The notes under the pieces are model-generated. The model ran no database searches, was not told the DNA's origin, and saw only the letters and a list, made by a program, of their open reading frames with translations. From Eisenbergiella tayi (GTDB taxonomy: Bacteria; Bacillota; Clostridia; Lachnospirales; Lachnospiraceae), in contig NZ_MPDJ01000012.1 of NCBI RefSeq assembly GCF_001881565.1, positions 62,001-126,000 on the forward strand: DNA of 64,000 nucleotides, given 5' to 3'. Made by a program: the position numbers and the translations under genes. Shown here one piece after another: positions 8,575 through 15,635 of this stretch (its first letter is position 1; each line of letters starts with the position of its first letter).

Positions 8575-10720
8575 GTTTGTGATGCCCGGTTATCTGAATG
8601 AATATCAAAGGAAGGCGGTGCTGGACAAAAGCAGCGCCTGCCTTGTTAATGCCAATGTGGGGAGCGGCAAAACCACGGTCCTTACAGTGAAAATAAGGTA
8701 TCTCCATGAATCGGCGGATATAAGCTACCGGGACATGGTGGTGTTCACCTTTACCAATAAGGCGGCAAATGAGATAAAAGAGAGGCTGGCGGCATCGGAA
8801 GAAGCCTCCAATCTGCCTGATATGCGGTATTTCGGTACCTTTCACAGCGTGGCGCTGCAGCTTCTGCGGGAGGTCCTGCCTGTGGGGCAGTTGGGCTATA
8901 CTGCTGATTTCCAGGTGATGGACCCGGAAGAGGAGCTGGATTTGGCACTGGAACTGATTCGGGAAAGAAAGCTGCAGATCAAATACAAAAACCGTCTGAA
9001 AAAAAGACTGGAACAGGAGACGGCAGGTACCCCGGGACGGAACAGTTCCCGTATTCAGGACGATATGCCGCTCCTTCAGGAAGCGCTGAAGGAAGAAAAA
9101 AAGAAAAGAGACAGGATGAGCTTTTCCGATCTTCTTTTTAACACGGAGCAGCTGCTGGAAGGTACGGAATGGAAGCCGCAATGGGTGATTATTGATGAGG
9201 TACAGGACTGCGACGCCCTGCAGCTGCGTCTGATTCAAAGGCTGGTGGACAAGGGGGCGTCTCTTTTTGCCGTCGGGGATCCCAATCAGGTGATTTACAG
9301 CTGGAGGGGCAGCGCCTGCAATGTGTTTTATACCCTGCGGTCGGCTTATGATGCTGTGGAGCTGTCCCTGCCTGTAAACTATCGTTCCAGCGAAACGATT
9401 CTTCAGGCAGCGGGCGCTTTCGCGCAGAACGGCGGCGGGTTTACCGGCAGCAGGCAGGGCGGAAGCAAAATCGTGGTAAAAAACCACTATGATCCCTTTC
9501 AGGAAGCCTGTTATCTTGCGGATCGGATCCGGGGGCTGGTGCAGGATGGGATTCCCTTCAGGCAGATAGCTGTTTTTTACCGGCTTCAGAACCAGTCCGG
9601 GGTACTGGAGGAGGTGTTCGCCCAAAACGGAATCCCCTTTCAGGTGTCGGTCAAAAAAACGATCCGGGATATCCCTGTGCTTTACTGGATGCTCCAGGTT
9701 CTGCGTTTTTCCCTGAATCCCAAAGACAGAGGGGCGGGGATTTATGTCCTGAGCCATAAAGAGTATGGGGAACGCAGAGCGGGCAAGCCTCTTTCCGAGA
9801 AGGCAGCTTCCTCTATTCTGAAGGAAGAAAAGACGGAAGGCTGCCCTCTGTATGAGAGGATGACCGGTTTTTTGGAAGCTTGTCCGGAGATAGACAGCCC
9901 GGAGGCTTTGTATTCCTATTTTGATCTGGACAGCTATATCCATCCCACCTCGCGTACCTGGCAGGAGGACAGGGATTCCCTGCTGATGCTGTTTCAGACG
10001 GCTTTTGAGACGCTTCCTTTTCGTGAAAACGCTCTGCTTCATGGAAATGCCCTGCGTCAGGGAAGCGATCTGCTTCACGGAGAATCTCCGCAGCCGGAAG
10101 GAGAGGGACAAACGGCTTTGGAGGCCGCATGGAGGGCATTTTTGAATACCTCCGTATTGTACGGGATTTCGGTGAAGAAAGAGGACGAAGAAGTGGACGG
10201 TGTGAGGCTGATGACGCTGCATGCTTCAAAGGGGCTGGAATTTTCCCATGTGTTTATCATTGGAGTAAACTACGGGCTGATTCCTCTGCGCACACGGGAT
10301 TTTGAGGAGGAAGATGAGGAGAGGCGGCTGTTTTTTGTGGGAATGACCCGGGCAAAGGATTATCTGGAGCTTTCCTTTTATACCAATCCGGAAAGCAGGG
10401 TGATGCCGGGGGAAAGCCGGTTCCTCAGAATGATTCCGCAGGCTTTGGTTGAAAACGATGCGGCAGGCGGGGCGGAAAATGATCTGCAGACCCTGAAAAA
10501 AATGATATTGGAAGAAAGAGCGGCAGGAGAGTCGGCAAAGAAGCCGGAGCCAAAGGAAGAAGCGCCGCAGGAAAGGTATATTACCCACAGAAAATATGGG
10601 AAAGGGAAGGTCGTCGCTGAGGATGAGGCTGTGCTGACGGCTGAATTCCCGGGTTACGGAGAAAAGGAATTCCTGAAGGCTTTCTGCGGAATGGAATATA
10701 CGGAAGGCTCCGGAGACTGA
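8567..10720 (+). CDS. UvrD/PcrA-like superfamily 1 DNA helicase
   Basis: About 717 residues. Motifs in order: Q motif NEYQRKAV, Walker A NVGSGKTTVL (residues 30-39), motif II IDEVQD, motif III GDPNQVIYSWRG, motif V MTLHASKGLEF and motif VI FFVGMTRAKDY. The C-terminus has the YGKGKVVAEDEAVLTAEFP tail seen in PcrA/UvrD proteins, where it contacts RNA polymerase or DNA. It is about the usual PcrA length. The start at 8567 is chosen over 8516 because AAAGGAG sits six bases before it. It is probably not the only PcrA of the genome. Its coupling to the DUF1998 helicase suggests the two act on the same DNA intermediates. Confidence 0.88.
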   Translation: MGEFVMPGYLNEYQRKAVLDKSSACLVNANVGSGKTTVLTVKIRYLHESADISYRDMVVFTFTNKAANEIKERLAASEEASNLPDMRYFGTFHSVALQLLREVLPVGQLGYTADFQVMDPEEELDLALELIRERKLQIKYKNRLKKRLEQETAGTPGRNSSRIQDDMPLLQEALKEEKKKRDRMSFSDLLFNTEQLLEGTEWKPQWVIIDEVQDCDALQLRLIQRLVDKGASLFAVGDPNQVIYSWRGSACNVFYTLRSAYDAVELSLPVNYRSSETILQAAGAFAQNGGGFTGSRQGGSKIVVKNHYDPFQEACYLADRIRGLVQDGIPFRQIAVFYRLQNQSGVLEEVFAQNGIPFQVSVKKTIRDIPVLYWMLQVLRFSLNPKDRGAGIYVLSHKEYGERRAGKPLSEKAASSILKEEKTEGCPLYERMTGFLEACPEIDSPEALYSYFDLDSYIHPTSRTWQEDRDSLLMLFQTAFETLPFRENALLHGNALRQGSDLLHGESPQPEGEGQTALEAAWRAFLNTSVLYGISVKKEDEEVDGVRLMTLHASKGLEFSHVFIIGVNYGLIPLRTRDFEEEDEERRLFFVGMTRAKDYLELSFYTNPESRVMPGESRFLRMIPQALVENDAAGGAENDLQTLKKMILEERAAGESAKKPEPKEEAPQERYITHRKYGKGKVVAEDEAVLTAEFPGYGEKEFLKAFCGMEYTEGSGD

Positions 10721-10826
10721 GGAATGAATTCCTGATTTTGTGTAAGAATATAAAAAGAAGCTTTGACAGAAAAACGCTTCTGCGGCGGACAAAACCGCAG
10801 AACAGGAAAATCCCGGAGGACAGGCG

Positions 10827-11411
10827 ATGTGCGGAAGATATTATATCAATGATGAAACGGCGAAAGAAATAGAGAAGCTTATCCGGCAGATTAACGACAG
10901 CCTGCTGCTCGCCTGTAAGGAAAGGGATGTATATCCTTCCGGAAAGGCGCCGGTAATCATCGGACAGAACGACCGGATGCTGGCGGAAGAATTTACGTGG
11001 GGCTTTCCCGGCTTCGATAAAAAAGGTGTTATTTTTAACGCCCGCAGTGAAACGGCCCTGGAAAAGAAGACATTCCGGGACAGTGTGAAGGAACGGCGCT
11101 GTATTATTCCGGCAACGGGTTTTTATGAATGGTCGGAAAAGAAGGATAAATATTTTTTTCGCTCCCCGGATCACAGAGTACTGCTGTTTGCCGGGTTTTA
11201 CAGGCAATATGAGGGCAGTGAACGGTTTGTGATACTGACCACGCAGGCGAATGCCTCTTTGGAAGGAATCCATCACAGGATGCCGCTGATCCTGGAGCCG
11301 GAGGAAGCGGAAAGCTGGATGTTTGATTCGGAGGCCACGGATATCCTCCTCCATAAAAAGCCGGGGCTTCTGGAAAAAGAGGTAAAAGGGCAGCTTTCCC
11401 TTTTTGATTAG
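10827..11411 (+). CDS. SOS-response-associated peptidase (SRAP/HMCES/YedK family)
   Basis: A 194-residue SRAP protein. Cys2 after Met removal is the nucleophile that forms a thiazolidine cross-link with abasic sites in single-stranded DNA. The other family residues are visible: Asn in IFNARSE, Glu in GFYEW and His in HHRMPLIL. Family knowledge: these proteins shield abasic sites at replication forks and can also hydrolyse the cross-link. A GGAGG site lies just before the ATG. The gene follows the UvrD-like helicase by about 105 bases and faces the Y-family polymerase operon, making a repair-gene neighbourhood. The 10721-10826 gap contains short inverted repeats but no convincing promoter. Confidence 0.93.
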   Translation: MCGRYYINDETAKEIEKLIRQINDSLLLACKERDVYPSGKAPVIIGQNDRMLAEEFTWGFPGFDKKGVIFNARSETALEKKTFRDSVKERRCIIPATGFYEWSEKKDKYFFRSPDHRVLLFAGFYRQYEGSERFVILTTQANASLEGIHHRMPLILEPEEAESWMFDSEATDILLHKKPGLLEKEVKGQLSLFD

Positions 11412-11445
11412 GCGTTCTGGCTGCCGCGCCGCCCTTGCTGTCCTC

Positions 11446-11512
11446 CCTGGCCCCGCCCGGCCGTTCCTGCCGTCTCCCGGTGAGGCGGTAGGAACGGCCG
11501 GGCGGGGCCAGG
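11446..11512. repeat. 27-bp-arm G+C-rich hairpin between convergent genes
   Basis: Arms 11446-11472 and 11486-11512 are complementary over 27 bases with one mismatch (G/A), around a 13-base loop. It lies between the SRAP gene and the leftward operon and may end transcription from both sides, but neither side has a T tract as in a classical intrinsic terminator. It lacks the core shared by the two larger palindromes of the window. Confidence 0.7.
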
Positions 11513-11513
11513 A

Positions 11514-11834
11514 TCATGGGATTTCGCTTAAGGTCCAGCGGCTGTCTTCCGGATAATACTGGAGCAGGACATTTACCACGAGGCCGTTTACGAGGACATC
11601 ACAGTCGAATTCATAGGAAGGGATTCCGGCATAAAGTTTTTTGGAAGAATGGTTTACGTGGATTTTGCTGAAGGTGCGGACCAGCCCTTCTTCATCCTGC
11701 ATTTTAAAAAGAATGGGAATGATCTGACCGGAAGCGGTCGTCCAGCTGCAGCAGGCGATCTCTTTCCGGTTTTTTTTCGGCCTTTCTTCCGTTTCGTGAT
11801 TGTAGTTAATATCGTTATCCGTATGAATGAGCAA
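11514..11834 (-). CDS. Uncharacterized small protein downstream of dinB
   Basis: 106 residues, soluble, no recognised domain. Start is TTG at 11834: AAAGGAGG lies nine bases upstream and no ATG is available nearby. It follows the Y-family polymerase by 36 bases on the same strand and so is likely co-transcribed under the same LexA site. In Bacillus, Y-family polymerases are often followed by a small YolD-like protein; this one holds the same position but does not show the YolD sequence pattern. Function unknown. Confidence 0.65.
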   Translation of the reverse strand: MLIHTDNDINYNHETEERPKKNRKEIACCSWTTASGQIIPILFKMQDEEGLVRTFSKIHVNHSSKKLYAGIPSYEFDCDVLVNGLVVNVLLQYYPEDSRWTLSEIP

Positions 11835-11870
11835 GGCTTATGTCCTCCTTTCTTTATCCTTTCCGAAAGC

Positions 11871-13169
11871 TTATAAAAGACTTTCCTTTTCGTAATCCAC
11901 ATCTAATTTTTCACGGGTAATACCGCCTGACATGTGATCCATGGCATTTTGTTTTACAAAAACGGCCCTTTTGAGAGAATCGATACCGTAACGGCTCCGA
12001 ATCCGGTCGGCCATGGCGTCCGCCTGCTCCAGCTTTTCACAGCAGGGAATGTCGTCCCTGTAGAAGGGGGACAGTTCCATATCCAGTAAATGCAGCTGCC
12101 GGTAATCCGCGTTGTCCCGTACATGGTTCGTATGGATTCCTAGATGCCGGATTGGCGTGCAGCCGTCCCAGGATTCACGGAAGAGCTCCAGGGCGGTATG
12201 ATAAATTTCGTTGGTGATGTTGGTGGGGGCGGGCAGGGTTTTCTGGTGGGAGCAGGATGAAAAATCCGCATATTTAATGCTGACGGCGATCACCTGGATT
12301 TTGACCTGGTCCCTGCGAAGGCGCATGCCTATGGTTTCCGCGAGGGAAAGCAGTACAAGGCCTGCGGAAACCGTGTCGCATATATCAAAAGCGATGGTGG
12401 TGGAGTTCCCATAGCCTTTATTGGGCGGAACAACGCTTTCCACCTGGGCGCAGTCCCTGCCGTTGGCATAATTCCAGATAACCTCCCCATAAGACTTGAA
12501 ATGAGTCCGCAGCAATTCCCTGTCCGTGTGGGCCAGTTCGCCGATGGTAGAAATCCCAAGCCTGCGGAGCCGGGAAAAAGAGGCTCTTCCCACAAAGAAA
12601 AGATCGGTGACCGGTAGCGGCCACATTTTGCGGGGGATTTCCTCCGGGAAAAGGGTATGGGTACGGTTGGGCTTTTGAAAATCAGAGGCCATTTTTGCCA
12701 GAAGCTTATTTTCCGAAATCCCGATATTCACTGTAAAGCCCAGCTCTTCATGAATCCTCCGGCGCAGCGTATCCGCCGTCAAAAGAGGATCTCCCCAGAG
12801 AGACTGCGTGCCGCTCATATCCATAAAAGCTTCATCAATACTATACTGCTCCACACAGGGAGTGTATTCCCGGAGAATATCCATAAATGCGCGGGAGCAG
12901 CGGCTGTAAAGCCGGTAATGCGGAGGAACCACAAGCAGATCAGGACATTTCTGACGCGCCTCCATCAGGCTTTCCCCGGTATGGATCCCGCAGGCCTTTG
13001 CGGAAAGGGATTTGGCCAGGACAATGCCGTGCCTCTTACTGGCGTCGCCGCCCACCACACAGAGCTGTTCGCGCAGATCCGTCCTTCCGCCCAGGTGCTT
13101 CAGGCGGTATACCGCTTCCCAGGACAGGAAAGCATTATTTACATCCACATGAAAAATAATTGGTTTCAT
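11871..13169 (-). CDS. dinB: Y-family translesion DNA polymerase (DNA polymerase IV type)
   Basis: 432 residues. Catalytic acidic residues are visible: D9 in HVDVNNAF and D112-E113 in YSIDEAFMD. Palm, fingers and thumb regions follow, with the helix-hairpin-helix segment FFVGRASFSRLRRLGI, and the little finger extends to about residue 400. It performs error-prone bypass of lesions. The start is ATG 13169, since the promoter -10 ends only six bases upstream; a longer frame to 13232 would need translation of promoter sequence. No Shine-Dalgarno sequence precedes this ATG, so the mRNA looks leaderless. A LexA box between -35 and -10 places it in the SOS regulon. Confidence 0.92.
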   Translation of the reverse strand: MKPIIFHVDVNNAFLSWEAVYRLKHLGGRTDLREQLCVVGGDASKRHGIVLAKSLSAKACGIHTGESLMEARQKCPDLLVVPPHYRLYSRCSRAFMDILREYTPCVEQYSIDEAFMDMSGTQSLWGDPLLTADTLRRRIHEELGFTVNIGISENKLLAKMASDFQKPNRTHTLFPEEIPRKMWPLPVTDLFFVGRASFSRLRRLGISTIGELAHTDRELLRTHFKSYGEVIWNYANGRDCAQVESVVPPNKGYGNSTTIAFDICDTVSAGLVLLSLAETIGMRLRRDQVKIQVIAVSIKYADFSSCSHQKTLPAPTNITNEIYHTALELFRESWDGCTPIRHLGIHTNHVRDNADYRQLHLLDMELSPFYRDDIPCCEKLEQADAMADRIRSRYGIDSLKRAVFVKQNAMDHMSGGITREKLDVDYEKESLL

Positions 13170-13175
13170 GAGAAG

Positions 13176-13204
13176 AGTATATGCCAGAACGTATGTTCTG
13201 TAAA
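13176..13204 (-). promoter_or_regulatory. SOS-controlled dinB promoter with LexA box
   Basis: On the minus strand TTTACA (13204-13199) and TATACT (13181-13176) are spaced by 17 bases. The palindrome CAGAACGTATGTTCTG (13185-13200) contains GAAC-N4-GTTC, the Firmicutes LexA (DinR) consensus, and fills the spacer. Transcription would start about at the A of the dinB ATG (13169). Confidence 0.85.
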
Positions 13205-13300
13205 CAGGAAATATAAGGGAATCAGGCGGCATCCAGGGGAATCAGGAATATGGATGGCGGCGTTCCTTTTTTTCTCTTCCCTTAATTGCAAAAGAAAGGA

Positions 13301-13362
13301 TTGACAAAAAATAAAAGTTAGCTTATACTAACTGTAGATGGATTAAATGATAACCATTCTCA
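13301..13362 (+). promoter_or_regulatory. Iron-responsive promoter with DtxR-like and Fur-like operators
   Basis: TTGACA (13301-13306) and TATACT (13324-13329) with a 17-base spacer. An 18-base near-palindrome, agttagcttatactaact (13316-13333), covers the -10 and resembles DtxR/MntR-type sites. TGATAACCATTCTCA (13348-13362) matches the 15-base Fur box TGATAATCATTATCA at 13 positions. Repression by a metalloregulator in metal-replete cells is therefore expected. Confidence 0.7.
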
Positions 13363-13385
13363 AAAAGAAAAAGGAGATGGAAAAT

Positions 13386-13574
13386 ATGACCTTTCTCATA
13401 AATAACATTGGAACCATATTAACAGGAGCAGTTCTTCTTATCATTGTGGCATTGGTGCTGCGCACCATGATCCGGGATAAGAAAACGGGAAAAGGCGGCT
13501 GCGGAGGTTCCTGCGGGGGCTGTTCCAACGCATGTGCCTGCCATGGAAGCGTAAAAAGCGGCAAGGTAAAATGA
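13386..13574 (+). CDS. FeoB-associated Cys-rich membrane protein
   Basis: About 62 residues: one N-terminal membrane helix (ILTGAVLLIIVALVL) followed by a basic linker and a cysteine/glycine tail (GGCGGSCGGCSNACACHG). This is the pattern of the small FeoB-associated proteins that accompany ferrous iron transporters in Firmicutes. Start ATG 13386 has AAGGAG nine bases upstream; ATG 13377 touches the Shine-Dalgarno and is unlikely. No feoA or feoB is in the window. The iron-type operators upstream fit a role in iron handling. Confidence 0.8.
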   Translation: MTFLINNIGTILTGAVLLIIVALVLRTMIRDKKTGKGGCGGSCGGCSNACACHGSVKSGKVK

Positions 13575-13594
13575 AACAGACAGGAGTGAATCGA

Positions 13595-14056
13595 ATGATA
13601 AAAGAAAAACAGGATAACAGAGAGTTTATGAAAAACGCCGGACGCAGGGACCGTATTCTTGCGGAACTGAAAAGGAACGGCTTCCGTATTACCAACCAGA
13701 GGAAGCTGCTTGTGGATATTATTCTTTCGGATGAATGCTCCTGCTGTAAGGAAATTTATTATAAAGCCGTACATGAGGATCCCTCTATCGGAATTGCCAC
13801 CGTATACCGCATGGTAAAAACGCTGGAAGAAATTGGAGCCATAGACAGAAAGAATTTATACCGTATTTCCTGTGAAGAAAACTGCGAGTTCCAGGAGGGC
13901 TGCATTTTAGTCCTGAAGAATAAGGAGAAGGTTAAGCTTTCCATGGAAGACTTTAAGGAAGCGGTTAATGAGGTGCTCCGCAGAAAAGGGTACCGGGAGG
14001 CCGACGGGGTGGAAGCGGTCATCCTTAAGGACTGCAGTATGGTGGAAGGTGCATAA
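13595..14056 (+). CDS. Fur-family-like transcriptional regulator, degenerate metal-binding half
   Basis: 153 residues. The N-terminal winged helix is clearly Fur-like (RITNQRKLLVDIIL, then the IGIATVYRMVKTLEE recognition helix). The C-terminal dimerisation half lacks the usual His-rich HHHH/CxxC signature and keeps only scattered cysteines (ISCEENCEFQEGC). It may therefore sense metal through a different site or be a divergent paralogue. It sits 20 bases after the Cys-rich peptide in the same operon, so it is probably controlled by, or controls, the Fur/DtxR-like promoter upstream. ATG 13595 has CAGGAG before it. A terminator follows. Confidence 0.8.
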   Translation: MIKEKQDNREFMKNAGRRDRILAELKRNGFRITNQRKLLVDIILSDECSCCKEIYYKAVHEDPSIGIATVYRMVKTLEEIGAIDRKNLYRISCEENCEFQEGCILVLKNKEKVKLSMEDFKEAVNEVLRRKGYREADGVEAVILKDCSMVEGA

Positions 14057-14065
14057 AATCAGAAG

Positions 14066-14112
14066 AAACAGATGGAACACGGAAAAAACATCCGCAGTGC
14101 CATCTGTTTTTA
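14066..14112 (+). terminator. Intrinsic terminator after the Fur-like gene
   Basis: AAACAGATGG pairs with CCATCTGTTT across a loop of about 24 bases and is followed by T5. Confidence 0.7.
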
Positions 14113-14221
14113 TTTGCAGGCCGGGCTTGCGGAGGGAATGTCCTGGTGGTATACTTTGCTGTGTCGCGGCAGTGTCTCAGAGGAGGAGACTGCGGGATGA
14201 AAAGAATAAGTGAGGGCTGTT

Positions 14222-15289
14222 ATGAAGGCGGTAGTGTATAAGGAAAAAGGGGTTTTCAGTCTGGAGGAACGCGAGGTTCCTATGATTAAGGATCCGGGGG
14301 ATGCTGTTGTCCGGGTGACATTATGTTCCATATGCTCCAGCGATATTCATATTAAGCATGGAAGTGTGCCGCGGGCGGCTGAAGGAGTTATCGTGGGACA
14401 TGAAATGGTTGGGGAAGTGGTGGAAGCCGGACCGGGAGTGAAGAAATTCAGGGCCGGCGACAGGGTGAGCGTTAATGTGGAAACCTTTTGCGGGGAATGC
14501 TTTTTCTGCAGGAAGGGTTTTGTGAATAATTGTGCGGATGAACAGGGCGGATGGGCGCTGGGGTGCCGCATTGACGGCGGGCAGGCGGAATACGTGCGGG
14601 TGCCTTTTGCCGATAACGGCCTGAATTTGATTCCGGAGAATGTGAGTGATGAACAGGCTCTTTTTACCGGGGATATTTTGGCTACCGGCTACTGGGCGGC
14701 GCAGATCAGCGAAATTCATAAAGGGGATACGGTGCTGGTGCTGGGAGCGGGTCCTGCAGGGCTGTGTACGCTTATGTGCGCTGCGCTGTATGAACCGGGA
14801 GCTGTTGTCTGTGCGGATATCAGTGAGGAACGCCTGGAATTTGTGAAAAGCAGAGGGCTTGCGGATCGGGTAATCAATCCCGGAAAAGAGGATGTGGAAG
14901 CGGTTTTGAAGGAAATGACGGAAGGCAGGGGCGCCGACGTGGTTATCGAGGCGGCAGGCGGGGCGGACACTTTTCAGTTGGCATGGAAGGCGGCGCGGCC
15001 AAACGGTATCGTATGCATAGTGGCATTGTATGAAGAGGCACAGACGCTTCCGCTGCCCGATATGTACGGTAAAAACCTGACCTTTAAAACAGGAGGCGTG
15101 GATGCCAATGCCTGTGATGACATTCTGGCCCTGATCGCCGAAGGACGGATTGATACCACTTGTATGATAACCCACAGATTTTCTCTGGATGAAATCATGG
15201 AGGCTTATGATATCTTCGAAAATAAGCGGGATCATGTGATGAAAATTGCAGTGGCTCCTTTTCAAAAGGAAAGCGCTGTGAGAAAATAA
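14222..15289 (+). CDS. Zinc-dependent medium-chain alcohol dehydrogenase
   Basis: 355 residues. Catalytic zinc ligands are in CSICSSDIHIKHG (normally CxxCGxD) and GHEMVGEV. The structural zinc four-cysteine loop is present (CGECFFCRKGFVNNC), followed by the Rossmann GAGPAGLC. This is the threonine/sorbitol dehydrogenase-like subgroup; the substrate cannot be read from sequence. CSICSSD instead of CGICGTD is a mild deviation. Start ATG 14222 preceded by GAGGG; GTG 14210 is the alternative. It stands alone between a terminator and the palindromic element at 15310. Confidence 0.85.
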   Translation: MKAVVYKEKGVFSLEEREVPMIKDPGDAVVRVTLCSICSSDIHIKHGSVPRAAEGVIVGHEMVGEVVEAGPGVKKFRAGDRVSVNVETFCGECFFCRKGFVNNCADEQGGWALGCRIDGGQAEYVRVPFADNGLNLIPENVSDEQALFTGDILATGYWAAQISEIHKGDTVLVLGAGPAGLCTLMCAALYEPGAVVCADISEERLEFVKSRGLADRVINPGKEDVEAVLKEMTEGRGADVVIEAAGGADTFQLAWKAARPNGIVCIVALYEEAQTLPLPDMYGKNLTFKTGGVDANACDDILALIAEGRIDTTCMITHRFSLDEIMEAYDIFENKRDHVMKIAVAPFQKESAVRK

Positions 15290-15309
15290 GTACATAACTC
15301 ACCCTTCGC

Positions 15310-15580
15310 ATATGCCTCTATCCCCTCCGGCCAGTGATTTGGGGACTGCCCTCCGGTTGGATTTCCTCCCCGCCTTCTGCCGGCCATGCAGGAATCCTTA
15401 CAGGGGACGCTCTCGCTCGGATAAACACGCAGCGGTACTAAGGCCGCAAAATACGCGGCCTAAGGACCGGCGAGTTTATATGCCCCTTACAGGAAAACCT
15501 GCATGGCCGGCAGAAGGCGGGGAGGAAATCCAACCGGAGGGCAGTCCCCAAATCACTGGCCGGAGGGGATAGAGGCATAT
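15310..15580. repeat. Long palindromic element, copy 1 (83-bp perfect arms, conserved core)
   Basis: Left arm 15310-15392 and right arm 15498-15580 are perfectly complementary over 83 bases, and pairing continues imperfectly outward to about 15296/15594. The 105-base core (15393-15497) holds a hairpin: 15434-15447 pairs with 15455-15468 at 12 of 14 positions around the loop AAAATAC. The same core, with different arms, recurs at 58380-58645. The element fills the whole gap between the alcohol dehydrogenase and the serine hydrolase gene. No coding potential is credible here; reading frames across it are by-products of the palindrome. Confidence 0.9.
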
Positions 15581-15635
15581 ACGAAGGTTGAGTACACAAC
15601 ATAAACAGAAAACAAAGGGGAAGGAAGACGCAGAA

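Noticed and set aside
8414..10222. 602-codon open frame antisense to the UvrD-like helicase
   Set aside because: The sense strand encodes all helicase motifs; the antisense product has no domain, no start signal and a composition typical of mirrored reading frames.
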